A stretch of 64,000 nucleotides of DNA, from assembly GCF_007676755.1 (NCBI RefSeq), contig NZ_VEBK01000002.1:1-64000 (forward strand), given 5' to 3'. A model generated the notes under the pieces. It was not told the origin of the DNA, made no database searches, and saw only the letters and a program-made list of their open reading frames with translations. Source of the DNA: Bacillus sp. FJAT-22090. GTDB taxonomy: Bacteria; Bacillota; Bacilli; Bacillales_A; Planococcaceae. Both the position numbers and the translations under genes were made by a program. Shown piece after piece: positions 8,297-18,378 of this stretch (its first letter is position 1; every line of letters starts with the position of its first letter).

Positions 8297-9136
8297 GTGC
8301 ATAAAATCCACATCGTAACAGATTCAACAGCTGATTTAACTAAAGAACTATTAGACGAATATAATATCCAAGTAGTCCCGCTTTCAATTCATATAGATGG
8401 AGAGTCATATATTGATGGTGTTACACTTCAGCCAGAAGAATTTTTAGAAAAAATGGCGAAATCAAAAGAATTGCCAAAGTCATCTCAGCCAGCAGTTGGG
8501 GTCTTTAAAGAATTATATGATGAGCTTGGGGCAAATGGAGATCAAATTATTTCTATTCATATGACAGGAAGCATGAGTGGAACAGTTAAGTCTGCCCAAG
8601 CGGCTGCTGAAATGTCTGAATCGGATGTGACGGTTGTCGATTCTCGGTTTATTTCCTTTGCTTTAGGTTTTCAGGTGGAAGAAGCTGCTAAAATGGCGAA
8701 ACAAGGTAAAACGGTTGAAGAAATTCTGAAAAAGGTCGAAGAAAATTGTGCAAATACTAACCTATTTGTAGTGGTAGATACGCTTGATAATTTAGTAAAG
8801 GGTGGACGAATTGGAAAAGGAAAAGCAATGTTAGGTTCATTACTTTCCATTAAACCAATAGCTAGTTTGGCGAACGGTGAATATACGCCTGTTGCGAAAG
8901 TACGTAGCCATAAACAAGTGGTCAATTATCTATTTAATGAATTTATTAAAGATACTACAGGTAAAATAGTGAAAGCTGTAGGTATATCACATGCAAATGG
9001 TTTTTCGATGGCTACTCCCTTAAAGAAGCTGATAGAGGAATCTGGTTTTAAGCACATTCAAATGTCCTTTACCTCTCCTGTAATTAGTACTCATACAGGT
9101 CCTGGTGCTATTGGATTTATGTATATGACAGAATAG
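8297..9136 (+). CDS. DegV family fatty-acid-binding protein
   Basis: A 279-residue protein of the DegV family, which bind a fatty acid and, in FakB members, present it to the kinase FakA. Characteristic are the N-terminal VTDSTADLTKELL, the ligand loop IHMTGSMSGTVKSA and VDTLDNLVKGGRIGKGKA. Starts with GTG behind GGAAGGAAGAG. A strong terminator follows at 9142, so it ends its transcription unit. Which fatty acid it prefers cannot be told from the sequence. DegV, SGNH lipoprotein, YpmS and Msr genes form a known Bacillus neighbourhood. Confidence 0.9.
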   Translation: MHKIHIVTDSTADLTKELLDEYNIQVVPLSIHIDGESYIDGVTLQPEEFLEKMAKSKELPKSSQPAVGVFKELYDELGANGDQIISIHMTGSMSGTVKSAQAAAEMSESDVTVVDSRFISFALGFQVEEAAKMAKQGKTVEEILKKVEENCANTNLFVVVDTLDNLVKGGRIGKGKAMLGSLLSIKPIASLANGEYTPVAKVRSHKQVVNYLFNEFIKDTTGKIVKAVGISHANGFSMATPLKKLIEESGFKHIQMSFTSPVISTHTGPGAIGFMYMTE

Positions 9137-9141
9137 TGAAG

Positions 9142-9174
9142 AGGCAGGGAAGAAGGTGATTCCCTGCCTTTATT
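9142..9174 (+). terminator. Intrinsic terminator after degV
   Basis: AGGCAGGGAA / TTCCCTGCCT stem (9142-9151 with 9160-9169) with T-rich tail. Confidence 0.85.
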
Positions 9175-9194
9175 GATAAATAAAGGGGTTTAAA

Positions 9195-10001
9195 ATGAAA
9201 TATTTTGTAAGTTTTTTATGCGTGCTCTTGCTTTCTGGTTGTGCGTCTAATGAAATGAAGGTTGTAAACTTCTCTGAAAGGCAATCTGTTCTATTTGAAG
9301 AATATGTTATCCCTTTTTCGTTTTTCCCTAGAACGATTGAACTTGTTGGACTTGGTGATTCATTAACTCAGGGAGTTGGTGATGAATTAAAAAGAGGTGG
9401 CTATATTGGACTACTTCAAAAAGAAATTTCACAATATAAAGGAATAGAAGAGGTTATTTTAACCAATACTGCCAAAAGAGGACGTAGAAGTGACCAACTA
9501 TTGAAAATGCTAAAAGCTGGTGAAATAGATCATCAGTTACGTAAAGCAGATATTATTACGTTAACAATTGGTGGCAATGATATGATGAAGGTAGTAAAAA
9601 AAGATTTATTTGACCTGAAAGTGGAAAACTTTGAAAGGGAATTAGTAAAGTTTGAAAAAAACTATGATCGCATATTAGAAGAAATTCGAGAGGTTAATAG
9701 TAGCGCTCCAATTATTTTACTTGGCCTTTATAATCCTATTACAGCTGTAACAGACGAAAAAAGCGAAATAGATTCTATTGTAGCGGATTGGAACAATACA
9801 ATTGAATCCATGGCATATAGCGATGTAAATGCATGTTTTGTTCCAATTGATCAACTGTTTATTACAAATGCGAATTTAGTATACCATACAGACTTTTTTC
9901 ACCCGAATAGTAAAGGATATGAACTAATAGAAGAAGCTTTAGTTAATTCATTAGAAGAATGTAGTTTAATTGATGAACGAAATAGGGAAATGTTGTTTTG
10001 A
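9195..10001 (+). CDS. SGNH/GDSL-family lipoprotein hydrolase (YpmR-like)
   Basis: A 268-residue exported lipase/esterase-like protein. The signal peptide ends in the lipobox LSGC (Cys at residue 16), so it is membrane-anchored outside. Block I LVGLGDSLTQGVGDE carries the nucleophilic serine, block III TIGGNDMM carries Gly/Asn, and block V TDFFHPNSKGYEL carries the Asp-x-x-His pair, so all catalytic residues are present. Natural substrate unknown. AAAGGGG precedes ATG. Followed by the ypmS-like gene after 12 bases, as in B. subtilis ypmR-ypmS. Confidence 0.88.
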   Translation: MKYFVSFLCVLLLSGCASNEMKVVNFSERQSVLFEEYVIPFSFFPRTIELVGLGDSLTQGVGDELKRGGYIGLLQKEISQYKGIEEVILTNTAKRGRRSDQLLKMLKAGEIDHQLRKADIITLTIGGNDMMKVVKKDLFDLKVENFERELVKFEKNYDRILEEIREVNSSAPIILLGLYNPITAVTDEKSEIDSIVADWNNTIESMAYSDVNACFVPIDQLFITNANLVYHTDFFHPNSKGYELIEEALVNSLEECSLIDERNREMLF

Positions 10002-10013
10002 GGAGTTGTTTGA

Positions 10014-10586
10014 ATGAATAAGTGGAAGATTGCATTTTTTTTATTAGTGCTTGTAATTTTCGGAAGTATTGGAGCGGTTGTCTATTGGATTACCTCTCCA
10101 ATAGAACCGACTCAACAAGAAATACCGATACCGCATATAGAAGGACATGTTCTAACAGTAAATGCTACGAAGGAAGATTTTCAAGGAATTGCCAATACGT
10201 ATCTTCAAAAAGAGATGAAAGGTAAACCTCTCCCTATACAACTAACGGTGGATGATCAGATAATACTGTCTTCAGAGTTAACCATCTTCTCATTAAATTT
10301 CCCGATTAAGATGTATTTTGAGCCATTTGTGGAAGAGGGAGGGAATATTCGGTTAGAGCAATCTTCCTTGGAGATAGGTCAAGCAAAACTGCAACCAGAA
10401 GCTGTTTTAAAATTACTACAAGACTCAATTGACTTACCGGAATGGATAGTAGTAAAGCCCGCAGAAAAGCAAGTACTTATCCAGTTAGCAAGTATTCCAA
10501 TGTCTTCTGGAGTTCATGTGCGTGCTAAACAGTTAGATTTAGAAAAAGATATTATTACTTTAGAAATAGTAATACCATCAAAGTGA
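10014..10586 (+). CDS. YpmS family membrane-anchored protein
   Basis: A 190-residue protein with an N-terminal membrane span at about residues 6-27 (ending AVVYWITSP) and an extracytoplasmic domain. The pattern EMKGKPLPIQLTVDDQIILS and RLEQSSLEIGQAKL, LPEWIVVKP is that of the YpmS / DUF2140 family, whose function is unknown. It lies between the SGNH lipoprotein gene and msrA with short spacers, in one operon. GGAG before ATG. Confidence 0.85.
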   Translation: MNKWKIAFFLLVLVIFGSIGAVVYWITSPIEPTQQEIPIPHIEGHVLTVNATKEDFQGIANTYLQKEMKGKPLPIQLTVDDQIILSSELTIFSLNFPIKMYFEPFVEEGGNIRLEQSSLEIGQAKLQPEAVLKLLQDSIDLPEWIVVKPAEKQVLIQLASIPMSSGVHVRAKQLDLEKDIITLEIVIPSK

Positions 10587-10597
10587 GGTGCTAAACA

Positions 10598-11122
10598 ATG
10601 GAAAAAGCTACTTTTGCAGGAGGCTGTTTTTGGTGTATGGTAAAGCCTTTTGACTCTTATGAAGGAATTGAAAAGGTGGAGTCGGGTTATACGGGTGGAC
10701 ATGTTGAAAATCCTACGTATGAACAAGTTTGTTCAAATGCTACAGGACATTATGAGGCCGTTCAAATTACATATGATCCTGAAAAGTTTTCGTATGATGA
10801 ATTATTAGAAATTTTTTGGTCAAATATTGACCCAACAGATGATAATGGCCAATTTTTTGATCGTGGATCTTCTTATCAAACAGCGATTTTCTATCATTCA
10901 GAAGAACAACGTGAAAAAGCGGAAAATTCTAAGGGAGCCTTAAATGCCTTGGGAAAATTCAATGTACCGATTGCTACAAAAATATTGCCGGCTAAAGCGT
11001 TTTACCTTGCGGAGGACTATCATCAAGACTATTATAAGAAAAACCCAGCGCATTATAACAGATACTTTGTTGGTTCTGGAAGGGCAGCATTTGTAGAGAA
11101 AATGAAGGAGGGTTTAAAATGA
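10598..11122 (+). CDS. msrA: Peptide methionine-S-sulfoxide reductase MsrA
   Basis: Reduces the S epimer of methionine sulfoxide in proteins. The 174 residues begin [15 protein letters not shown], with the catalytic cysteine at residue 10 in GCFWC; the family signature [11 protein letters not shown] and SYQTAIF are intact. The resolving cysteines are not obvious. The stop overlaps the msrB start (ATGA), so both enzymes are coupled and cover both sulfoxide epimers. A second, more distant msrA is at 39434 on the other strand. Confidence 0.96.
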   Translation: MEKATFAGGCFWCMVKPFDSYEGIEKVESGYTGGHVENPTYEQVCSNATGHYEAVQITYDPEKFSYDELLEIFWSNIDPTDDNGQFFDRGSSYQTAIFYHSEEQREKAENSKGALNALGKFNVPIATKILPAKAFYLAEDYHQDYYKKNPAHYNRYFVGSGRAAFVEKMKEGLK

Positions 11123-11529
11123 AAGAAAAACTGACTGATATGCAATATTATGTAACGCAACAAAATGGAACGGAGCCACCATTTCAAAATGAATACGATA
11201 AGCATTTTGAAGAAGGGATTTATGTAGATATTGTTTCAGGAAAAGCGTTATTTCACTCAAAGGATAAATATGACGCAGGGTGTGGTTGGCCAAGTTTTAC
11301 AAGACCAATTGAGGATCAAGAAGTGATTGAAAAATTTGACGATAGCCATGGGATGCGACGTGTAGAAGTGCGGAGCAAAACAGCAAACTCCCATTTGGGA
11401 CATGTTTTCCCGGATGGACCAAAAGAGGAAACTGGACTTCGCTATTGTATAAATTCAGCTTCGATGCGATTTATACCAAAAGAGAAGTTAGTTGCAGAAG
11501 GTTATGAAGAGTATTTGAAGTTATTTTAA
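11119..11529 (+). CDS. msrB: Peptide methionine-R-sulfoxide reductase MsrB
   Basis: Reduces the R epimer of methionine sulfoxide. In 136 residues: [13 protein letters not shown] (C55), [16 protein letters not shown], and [13 protein letters not shown] with the catalytic C110. The zinc-binding CxxC pairs of some MsrB proteins are absent, as in other Bacillus forms. Start codon overlaps the msrA stop by four bases; the ribosome binding site AAGGAGGG lies inside msrA. A weak terminator follows. Confidence 0.96.
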   Translation: MKEKLTDMQYYVTQQNGTEPPFQNEYDKHFEEGIYVDIVSGKALFHSKDKYDAGCGWPSFTRPIEDQEVIEKFDDSHGMRRVEVRSKTANSHLGHVFPDGPKEETGLRYCINSASMRFIPKEKLVAEGYEEYLKLF

Positions 11530-11540
11530 TAACTCTAATG

Positions 11541-11575
11541 AGCACAAAAGAGCAAAAGCTTTTTTGTGCTTGTTT
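11541..11575 (+). terminator. Probable terminator after msrB
   Basis: AGCACAAAA / TTTTGTGCT stem with an inner AGC-AAAA-GCT hairpin and a modest T-rich tail. Confidence 0.6.
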
Positions 11576-11645
11576 AAAAGATAGGAAAGTTTATTACAAT
11601 GTACTGAACACGGGGTTTCTGATACTTTAGGGGAGCAATACTTTT

Positions 11646-11770
11646 GATTTCCGTTTCAAGTGAATCTATTCTCCGGGGGGAGCGATGAACCATTAGCGCA
11701 CATTCGGATACGTTGCGCTGGTTCCCCTGTCTCCCTAACCCCGCTAGAGTAGCCACCTGTAACGAAAATC
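11646..11770. repeat. REP-like palindromic element
   Basis: A 125-bp GC-rich island in AT-rich DNA with imperfect terminal inverted repeats GATTTCCGTT / AACGAAAATC and an internal CTCCGGGGGGAGCGATGA segment. Its design matches the palindromic modules within the large repeats at 45215-46127 and 52382-53233 (GATTTTCTCTGC ... GCAGAGAAAATC), but the sequence has diverged. No coding sense. The flanks 11576-11645 and 11771-11948 hold nothing else that I can support. Confidence 0.6.
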
Positions 11771-11960
11771 AATAACTGAGTAGTACTTCATTAGGTGGTT
11801 GGGCAAAGCATTTAGCTTAGATAATTTTACCTTATTACTAGAGTTAATTTCATCTTGACGTTTTTAATGTTATCTAGCTGATCATGTATTAAATTGTAAA
11901 CTTTTGTAAAGCAAACATACGAAACGTAGAAACAGCAATTTTACGAATGGAGTGGGATTC

Positions 11961-12506
11961 TTGAATAGATTAGTAGTAATGACAGTTGGAAAAACCCATA
12001 GTGGCAAAACTACATTTGCTCTTGCTTTAGAAAAAGATATGTTAAACTCGATTGTTATTGATCAAGACAACCATGCTGTATTTTTACATACATATTACGA
12101 AAAATTAATACCACAACAAGGACATAATACGATTAAATATTTACTAACACAAACTATAGTAAATCATGCAATTAATGATACAGATTGCCACATTATTTTA
12201 AGCAACTCAAATCGGAACCGTACAGGACGTTTGAAACTACTAAAACCATACAAAGATAAAAATTTTACTAGTGTCATCGTAAATTTTGATATACCTGAAT
12301 ATGTTCTTCAGGAGCGGGTTACAAAAAGTCAGCGTAGTACGTCCATTTTAAGAACAGTAACAACTTTTGAGGAAGTTCTCACACGTCAGCAGAATGAAGA
12401 AGCACTAGCCCCAACCCTAGACGAAGTGGACCATTTGTTTATAGTCAAAAATGCCAATGAGATTCCTTCGGTTATTCGAGAAATTATCAAAATAGCCCAT
12501 AGTTAA
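11961..12506 (+). CDS. P-loop ATPase/kinase-like protein
   Basis: A 181-residue nucleotide-binding protein of the AAA_33 / small kinase type. The P-loop is GKTHSGKTTFALAL near the N-terminus; IVIDQDNH may be the Walker B-like acidic strand; IILSNSNRNRTGRLKLL and VIVNFDIPEYVLQERV resemble the LID and acceptor region of polynucleotide- or zeta-type kinases. The substrate is unknown. TTG at 11961 is chosen because GGAG ends eight bases before it; an in-frame GTG at 11952 overlaps that site. It stands alone, without an obvious partner. Confidence 0.75.
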   Translation: MNRLVVMTVGKTHSGKTTFALALEKDMLNSIVIDQDNHAVFLHTYYEKLIPQQGHNTIKYLLTQTIVNHAINDTDCHIILSNSNRNRTGRLKLLKPYKDKNFTSVIVNFDIPEYVLQERVTKSQRSTSILRTVTTFEEVLTRQQNEEALAPTLDEVDHLFIVKNANEIPSVIREIIKIAHS

Positions 12507-12732
12507 TAAGTGCTCTAACTTTTCCACTGTAGTGAAAAACTAATTTGAAGCAAAGATTCTCGTGTTTAATAATGTGAAAAAAATTAAAAAACCTTTCTAA
12601 ATAGGGGACGTGCACGGGATATTGTATCGCAATTTTAAAAGAAGATAGTCTCTTTATTCACTAAAGCAAAAGCAGTCTGTCTCTTTCGCATATTCCAAGA
12701 TCACGATATACAAACGTTACGATAAAATTACT
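12507..12732. other. Intergenic stretch
   Basis: No gene. A weak hairpin at 12513-12540 (AACTTTTCCACT / AGTGAAAAACT) may terminate the preceding gene. Confidence 0.35.
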
Positions 12733-12776
12733 AAAAAAAAGGAGGGTTGAAAGTGGCATTGCCAATTCCAACCCTC
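12733..12776 (-). terminator. Terminator of the chemotaxis receptor gene
   Basis: Read on the minus strand: GAGGGTTG / CAACCCTC stem (12769-12776 with 12742-12749) followed by eight T. It lies about 100 bases beyond the receptor stop codon. Confidence 0.8.
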
Positions 12777-12874
12777 TAGAACATTGTCTATCGTTAATAA
12801 TATAGTATACGAGTAGGTACTAATCCGAATAGCACGATTTCTCTTAAATTACATTTTGCCTTCTCTGTTCTTTC

Positions 12875-14734
12875 TTACAATTTAAATTCATTTACTACCT
12901 TTCTTAACTCGTCAGCCTGATTCGATAATTCAACAGCAGAGGCATTGATTTCTTCCATTGCTGCGGAGCCTTGTTGTGCCGCTGCAGCAGATGTCTCGGT
13001 ATTGGATGCAGTGTTTTCTGCGATTTGTGTTACTTCTACGAAAGATGCTGCAACCTCTTGACTAAAGTTGAGAGTTTCCTCTATTTGGTTAACCATTTTA
13101 TCGATGATGGAAATCGTATCGTTTGTCTGTTGCATAATCTGTTCAAGTGATGCGTTTGTTTCATTTGCCACTTCAACGCCTTTAATAACATTTTCCACGC
13201 CTGCGTGATTTTGTTTTACAATAGAAGTTACTTCTGTTTGAATGGAAGTCACTATTCCTGTTACTTCTTTTGCAGCTTTTTGAGATTGTTCCGCAAGCTT
13301 TCTTACTTCATCTGCTACTACTGCAAATCCTCTGCCATGTTCTCCTGCTCGTGCAGCTTCGATTGCCGCATTGAGTGCAAGTAGGTTTGTTTGTTCTGCA
13401 ATAGCAGTGATTGTTTTAATGATGGATGTAATTTCATACGATTTTGTTCCCAATGCTTCCACAGTTTGGGACGTGTTAGCCATCGTCTCCTCAATGCTCA
13501 TCATTACATTCGAAGAATGCTGAACAGATTCACTACCTTTGCGCGCAGCTTCGATCATATGATCAGTAGCTACTTTCACAGATTGAGCATCGCTATTTAA
13601 ATACCGAGTAGCTTCTTCAAGTGAATTCATTTTTTGAATGGCAACAGTCATACTTCGCATGGTGTGTTCACTACCAGAAGCGATTTCATTTGTCGTGTCA
13701 GCGATAGATTGAATCGTTACGGCAGTTTCTTCTGATGATGCCATCAGTTCTTGCCCGCTTGCAGTTACATTTTCAGTTAGCAAACTTACCCGTTTCACTA
13801 AATTCGCAATCGACCCTATTAAAATATTTGTACTTTCAGCGATTTCTGAAAATTCATCCTTTGTACGTATTTTTACACGTCGAGTTAAGTCACCGCCAGC
13901 TTGAGCAATATCAAGTATAGAACGATTAATTGAGTATGTACTTCGTTTAATAGAATAAAATAAATAAATTCCAAAAGATAACGTTAGTACAACAGAGAAT
14001 ATTGTTAAAGCAATGAATAAATAAAGTGATGTATTATTTTCCTTTTTAAGTAAAGCTATTTGTGCTGCATTTTTTTTAGAGAGTAGTTCATTCATAGCAG
14101 CGATATGTACATCCACATAGCTCATTGCGGTTTTACCATTACCTGTATTTACTAACTTTTGTGCTGCCTCAATTCCTTGTTCATCTCTTACTTGAATAAC
14201 TCGCTCTGAATATTTAAGATATGTCATAAAAAATTGATCAATCGATTGAATCTTTTGAAGTTCATCAGGACGATCTTTATATGTTTCGTTTAATTCTTTT
14301 AAATGAGTAACAATCGCGTCTTTATTTTGTCGGTAAGTTGTCATATAATTTGTCTTACCTGTGATGACATAGCTTTGTTCTGCATTTGCAAGTTTGCCAA
14401 TCTCCGTGGAGATTTGATTGACCATCATTTGCTCTTTAATATCTACATTTGTAAACTTTTCAAATGCCTGCTGAGATGAAAACATTTTAGTAGATGTTAA
14501 AACTAACATAGAAATTAATATGACAATCAATACGGAAAATATTAAGAGAACCCTTCCACGAATAGATTGAAACATATTGGATTTTTTATTGTTGTTAGGT
14601 CTTTTCTCTCTTTTCTTTGTTTGTTTAAAGAGGGAGAAAGTAGGGAATTTCTTTGATGTGTTATCGTTCTTTTTCCGCCTTTTTTGTTTAGGTAATTGTA
14701 TTGGTTTTTTCTTTTGCTTAACTCCTTTTATCAA
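12875..14734 (-). CDS. Methyl-accepting chemotaxis protein
   Basis: A 619-residue transmembrane chemoreceptor. After an unusually long lysine-rich cytoplasmic lead (about 1-57) come TM1 at about 62-81, a helical extracellular sensor of about 150 residues (CHASE3/four-helix type, [14 protein letters not shown]), TM2 at about 232-258, HAMP, and the signalling domain with the conserved hairpin tip [38 protein letters not shown]. It relays ligand state to CheA/CheW. The ligand is not predictable. The start is TTG with AAGGGG behind it; the basic lead is unusual for this family, but a later ATG at codon 54 has no ribosome binding site. Single gene, own terminator. Confidence 0.92.
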   Translation of the reverse strand: MIKGVKQKKKPIQLPKQKRRKKNDNTSKKFPTFSLFKQTKKREKRPNNNKKSNMFQSIRGRVLLIFSVLIVILISMLVLTSTKMFSSQQAFEKFTNVDIKEQMMVNQISTEIGKLANAEQSYVITGKTNYMTTYRQNKDAIVTHLKELNETYKDRPDELQKIQSIDQFFMTYLKYSERVIQVRDEQGIEAAQKLVNTGNGKTAMSYVDVHIAAMNELLSKKNAAQIALLKKENNTSLYLFIALTIFSVVLTLSFGIYLFYSIKRSTYSINRSILDIAQAGGDLTRRVKIRTKDEFSEIAESTNILIGSIANLVKRVSLLTENVTASGQELMASSEETAVTIQSIADTTNEIASGSEHTMRSMTVAIQKMNSLEEATRYLNSDAQSVKVATDHMIEAARKGSESVQHSSNVMMSIEETMANTSQTVEALGTKSYEITSIIKTITAIAEQTNLLALNAAIEAARAGEHGRGFAVVADEVRKLAEQSQKAAKEVTGIVTSIQTEVTSIVKQNHAGVENVIKGVEVANETNASLEQIMQQTNDTISIIDKMVNQIEETLNFSQEVAASFVEVTQIAENTASNTETSAAAAQQGSAAMEEINASAVELSNQADELRKVVNEFKL

Positions 14735-14855
14735 TCAAACCAGCCCCTTCTTGATGTGTTACCTATCAATAGTTTTAAGTTTACTTGTTTTGCGTTAAAT
14801 TATCTACATTTTTATGAATTTTCTATGTACGTATGTCTAAAGGAGGAGAAATAAT

Positions 14856-15077
14856 ATGAAGCAATCATTTTATTTATATGCATTAAAATATCGAGGGGGA
14901 CAAAAGTCGGATAAGAAATCTCTTTTTGCGGAAAACATGTTTCGCCAACATGATTTTCCAAAAGCCGAAATTTCATTTCACGCTCTTTCACAATATATTG
15001 AGGAGCTGGCACATCCAGAAATGCCAGCAGTCATTTTTGATGAATTGTGGGAGTCTTATATAGAAGATAATCAGTAG
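14856..15077 (+). CDS. YozE family (SAM-like) protein
   Basis: A 73-residue protein of the YozE/DUF1250 family: FYLYALKYRG at the start, LFAENMFRQHDFPK, the middle LSQYIEEL and FDELWESY at the end align with it. The fold resembles a sterile-alpha motif; the role is unknown. AAAGGAGGAGAAATAAT is a strong ribosome binding site. It is monocistronic, and deoD follows after 71 bases. Confidence 0.85.
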   Translation: MKQSFYLYALKYRGGQKSDKKSLFAENMFRQHDFPKAEISFHALSQYIEELAHPEMPAVIFDELWESYIEDNQ

Positions 15078-15148
15078 CTTGTTCGTTGCAATTATATTAA
15101 AAAAACGGTATTATTAAGCCGATACGTAATAGAAATGAGGTCATATAA

Positions 15149-15853
15149 ATGAGTATTCATATTAGTGCAAAAAAAGGTGAAATTGCGGATACAATTTTGC
15201 TTCCAGGGGATCCACTTCGTGCAAAATATATTGCAGAAACATTTTTAGAAGATGTTGTTCAATATAACGAGGTTCGTAATATGTTTGGATATACTGGTAC
15301 ATATAAAGGGAAAAGAATTTCTGTTCAAGGTACTGGAATGGGAGTTCCTTCAATTTCTATTTATGTTCACGAACTAATGAATGATTATGATGTCCAAAAA
15401 CTAATCCGTGTAGGTACTTGTGGAGCAATTCAAAAAGACGTGAAAGTACGTGATGTGATTCTTGCTCAAAGTGCTTCAACTGATTCTAGTTTGAATAAAG
15501 TATTGTTAAGTGATGTAAGCTATGCGCCTACTGCAGATTTCGATCTATTATATAAAGCATATAATGCAGGTAAAGAAGCAGGATTAAATTTAAAAGTAGG
15601 GAACGTATTTACTGCAGACCTATTCTATAATGAAAATGCGCAGAATGAAAAATGGGCAGACTATGGTGTTCTTGCAGTGGAAATGGAATCTGCAGCACTT
15701 TACACATTGGCTGCTAAATTTGGTCGCCAAGCACTATCTGTATTAACAGTTAGTGATCATATTATTACAGGAGAGGCAACTTCTTCTGAAGAACGTCAAA
15801 CAACGTTCAATGATATGGTAGTTGTTGCTTTAGAGGCAGCTATTCAGGAATAA
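15149..15853 (+). CDS. deoD: Purine-nucleoside phosphorylase DeoD
   Basis: Cleaves purine nucleosides with phosphate in purine salvage. 234 residues with the high-molecular-mass PNP pattern: [27 protein letters not shown] at the start (phosphate loop GDP-R), [24 protein letters not shown], and the nucleoside site [12 protein letters not shown]; the catalytic aspartate is in TVSDHI. Its length and order match B. subtilis DeoD. GAGGT ribosome binding site. A terminator follows. Confidence 0.96.
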   Translation: MSIHISAKKGEIADTILLPGDPLRAKYIAETFLEDVVQYNEVRNMFGYTGTYKGKRISVQGTGMGVPSISIYVHELMNDYDVQKLIRVGTCGAIQKDVKVRDVILAQSASTDSSLNKVLLSDVSYAPTADFDLLYKAYNAGKEAGLNLKVGNVFTADLFYNENAQNEKWADYGVLAVEMESAALYTLAAKFGRQALSVLTVSDHIITGEATSSEERQTTFNDMVVVALEAAIQE

Positions 15854-15865
15854 CAAAAAAGCGAG

Positions 15866-15897
15866 AATAGACTGTCATAAATGGCAGTCTATTTTTT
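15866..15897 (+). terminator. Intrinsic terminator after deoD
   Basis: AATAGACTGTCAT / ATGGCAGTCTATT stem with two-base loop and six T. Confidence 0.85.
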
Positions 15898-15932
15898 AAA
15901 AGGTAGTCAGTTTTGGGAAAAGGGTGAAAAAT

Positions 15933-17414
15933 TTGGACGAACAAAAGCAAAATAACGAAGAAGAACAGTTAACTGAGGGGAAACCCGCACCATCTTATAT
16001 TAAAATGAAACCACCTGTTTTTCTATTAACGATTTTCGCTCTAATAATTGTAACAGCGGCTATAACGATGCTTGCTACTACATGGGGAAAAGATAAAGTG
16101 GCGAGTATCACAAAGCCACAAACAGAACGTACAGAGTTCTCAAAGTTGTACATGGCATATGACAAACTAGAAGCAGAATACTATAAGGATATAGATGAAG
16201 AAACGATTATCAATGGTGCTATAAACGGAATGATTGATGCGTTAGAAGATCCCTACTCGGATTATATGGACCAAAGTGAAGCCTCTCAATTCAATGAGAG
16301 TATTTCTTCCAGTTTTCAAGGAATTGGGGCGGAAATACAAGAACGGGACGGAATTATAACTGTGGTTTCACCTATAAAAAACTCACCCGCAGAAAAAGCA
16401 GGAGTTTTACCAAATGATAAGATTTTAGCAGTAGACGGGAAAGATATTAAAGGTTTTAGCGCCTCTGAGGCGGTTTTGTTAATTCGAGGAGACAAAGGTT
16501 CTGAAGTAACTCTTTCCATTCAACGCGGTGGAAATGCGGCTATGGATGTTACTATTGTACGAGATGAAATTCCGATTGAAACGGTTTATGCTGAAATGTT
16601 AGATGACAAAGTTGCACATATTATTATTTCTAGCTTTTCAACTAATACGTATGATGAGCTACTCGCTGCCATTGATGAAATGGAAAGTGAAGGTATGAAA
16701 GCATTGGTGCTTGATGTTCGACAGAATCCAGGAGGACTTTTAAATTCAGCAATTGATATTTCTAACTTGTTTGTTGAAGATGGAAAAACAATTGTTCAAA
16801 TTGAGGACAAAGGAAATAAAATTGTCACTCCAGCGACTCCTGGTCAACGGGTAAATGTCCCAGTAAGTATAATTATTGATGAAGGAAGTGCTTCAGCATC
16901 AGAAATATTAGCAGGTGCATTAAGTGAATCAGCAAACATTCCTTTAGTAGGATTAAATTCATTTGGTAAAGGTACTGTTCAAACAGTGAATGATTTACCA
17001 GATGGCTCGAACATTAAAATTACAACTGCTAAGTGGTTAACTCCAAAAGGAAATTGGATTCATGACAAAGGAATTAAACCTGACTATGTAGTGGAATATC
17101 CAAGTTATGCAATGTTATCCCCATTAGACCCTTCAACTACATTAAAAGAAAGCCAATCTTCCGAAGCTGTTCAAAATGCTGAAGAAATACTCAAAGCAAT
17201 TGGCTATAAAGTAGGAGAAGTGGACGGTAATTTCGATGCAGAGATGACAGCTGCGGTGAAAAAGTTCCAATCTGATAACAAGCTTGAAGTTACTGGTGAA
17301 CTAACAGGAGAGTCTACATTCATTTTAATGGATAAAATTCGTGAAAAAATAGTTAAAGATGATCCACAACTATTAAAAGCAAAAGAAGTTGTAACAGAGT
17401 TGTTGAATAAATAA
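15933..17414 (+). CDS. S41 family C-terminal processing protease (CtpB-like)
   Basis: A 493-residue exported serine protease. A cytoplasmic lead, one membrane span (FLLTIFALIIVTAAITML, about 30-50), a PDZ domain (about 105-190, GIGAEIQERDG, GVLPNDKILAVDG), the tail-specific protease core and a C-terminal peptidoglycan-binding domain (VGEVDGNFDAEMTAAVKKFQ). The Ser/Lys dyad is present: serine in IIDEGSASASEIL and lysine in SFGKGTVQTV. B. subtilis CtpB cleaves SpoIVFA during sporulation; that role here is inference. TTG at 15933 is favoured since AAAGGGTGA lies ideally before it; GTG at 15924 is the alternative. Flanked by terminators, so monocistronic. Confidence 0.93.
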   Translation: MDEQKQNNEEEQLTEGKPAPSYIKMKPPVFLLTIFALIIVTAAITMLATTWGKDKVASITKPQTERTEFSKLYMAYDKLEAEYYKDIDEETIINGAINGMIDALEDPYSDYMDQSEASQFNESISSSFQGIGAEIQERDGIITVVSPIKNSPAEKAGVLPNDKILAVDGKDIKGFSASEAVLLIRGDKGSEVTLSIQRGGNAAMDVTIVRDEIPIETVYAEMLDDKVAHIIISSFSTNTYDELLAAIDEMESEGMKALVLDVRQNPGGLLNSAIDISNLFVEDGKTIVQIEDKGNKIVTPATPGQRVNVPVSIIIDEGSASASEILAGALSESANIPLVGLNSFGKGTVQTVNDLPDGSNIKITTAKWLTPKGNWIHDKGIKPDYVVEYPSYAMLSPLDPSTTLKESQSSEAVQNAEEILKAIGYKVGEVDGNFDAEMTAAVKKFQSDNKLEVTGELTGESTFILMDKIREKIVKDDPQLLKAKEVVTELLNK

Positions 17415-17415
17415 A

Positions 17416-17443
17416 AAAAGCTGGCCTGTTTGGTCAGCTTTTT
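17416..17443. terminator. Intrinsic terminator after the protease gene
   Basis: AAAAAGCTGGCC / GGTCAGCTTTTT stem with a 5-base loop; A-run before and T-run after. Confidence 0.85.
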
Positions 17444-17472
17444 CAATACGTGTATAAAGGAGAAGATTTCTA

Positions 17473-18378
17473 ATGAAAGATGTCTATTTATTAAGCGGAT
17501 TTTTAGGAAGCGGGAAAACTTCTCTATTGTCTCATATTATCGAGCAATTTAAAGTAGAGGGGCTTAAACCGGCAGTTATTATGAATGAGTTAGGAAAGCT
17601 TGCTTTTGATAGTAGGGCGGTCGAAGATGGTATACCTTTAAAAGAAATGTTAGAAGGTTGTATCTGTTGTACTGGATCAGAAAAAATGGAAGCACAATTG
17701 CAAATGCTTTTAGAAGGAGAGGATTTCGATGTACTCTTAATCGAAACGACAGGTGCCGCACATCCTGTGGAGGCTATGGACGCGGTATTTTCCCCTTTAT
17801 TTGCAAGCAGGTTAAATATGAAAGGAATTATTACCGTAGCCGATTGCAAAAGGTGGCTAGATCGTGACAAGATGTCTCCTCAAATGAGAATGCTATTTTT
17901 AGAGCAAATTAAACATGCCCATTTAATAGTAGCGAATAAGATCGATTTATTAACTGATGAAGAAATGTTAACTGTTACAATGCAATTACAAGCGTTAAAT
18001 GACACGGCACCGATAATACAGACTACAAATAGTAAACTTCCTTTAAAATCGATAAAAGGTTTAGAAGCTACTTTTCATGAAAAAGACATCTATCAAACAG
18101 CAATCGGAAAGCAATTATCACTTTCTTCTAGGTTACATACGTTTCATGAAGATATAGATCAAAAGGAGTTTGAAGAATGGCTAAAGGAATTGCCAAATAC
18201 CATTTATCGGATGAAAGGATATATACCATTAAACGGACATAAAAATCCAGTTCTATTTCAATACGCTTATGGAACTGTCCAGTGGATTCCTGAATATATG
18301 AAAATGCCCCCACAAATCGTTATTATCGGTGAACAAGTCGACAAATTAAAAATGCTAGGAAGTAATGTAAATGATTAA
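17473..18378 (+). CDS. CobW/COG0523 family GTP-binding metallochaperone
   Basis: 301 residues. G1 loop GFLGSGKTS at 9-17, the metal-binding CxCC motif at 63-66 (GCICC), ETTGAAHP for the G3 region and NKID for the G4 base recognition, then a CobW C-terminal domain ending near YAYGTVQWIPEY. The family delivers zinc or other metals to client enzymes using GTP. The metal is not evident, and no Zur-type operator was recognised. The following 86-residue gene overlaps its end by 8 bases, so they are cotranscribed. Confidence 0.9.
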   Translation: MKDVYLLSGFLGSGKTSLLSHIIEQFKVEGLKPAVIMNELGKLAFDSRAVEDGIPLKEMLEGCICCTGSEKMEAQLQMLLEGEDFDVLLIETTGAAHPVEAMDAVFSPLFASRLNMKGIITVADCKRWLDRDKMSPQMRMLFLEQIKHAHLIVANKIDLLTDEEMLTVTMQLQALNDTAPIIQTTNSKLPLKSIKGLEATFHEKDIYQTAIGKQLSLSSRLHTFHEDIDQKEFEEWLKELPNTIYRMKGYIPLNGHKNPVLFQYAYGTVQWIPEYMKMPPQIVIIGEQVDKLKMLGSNVND

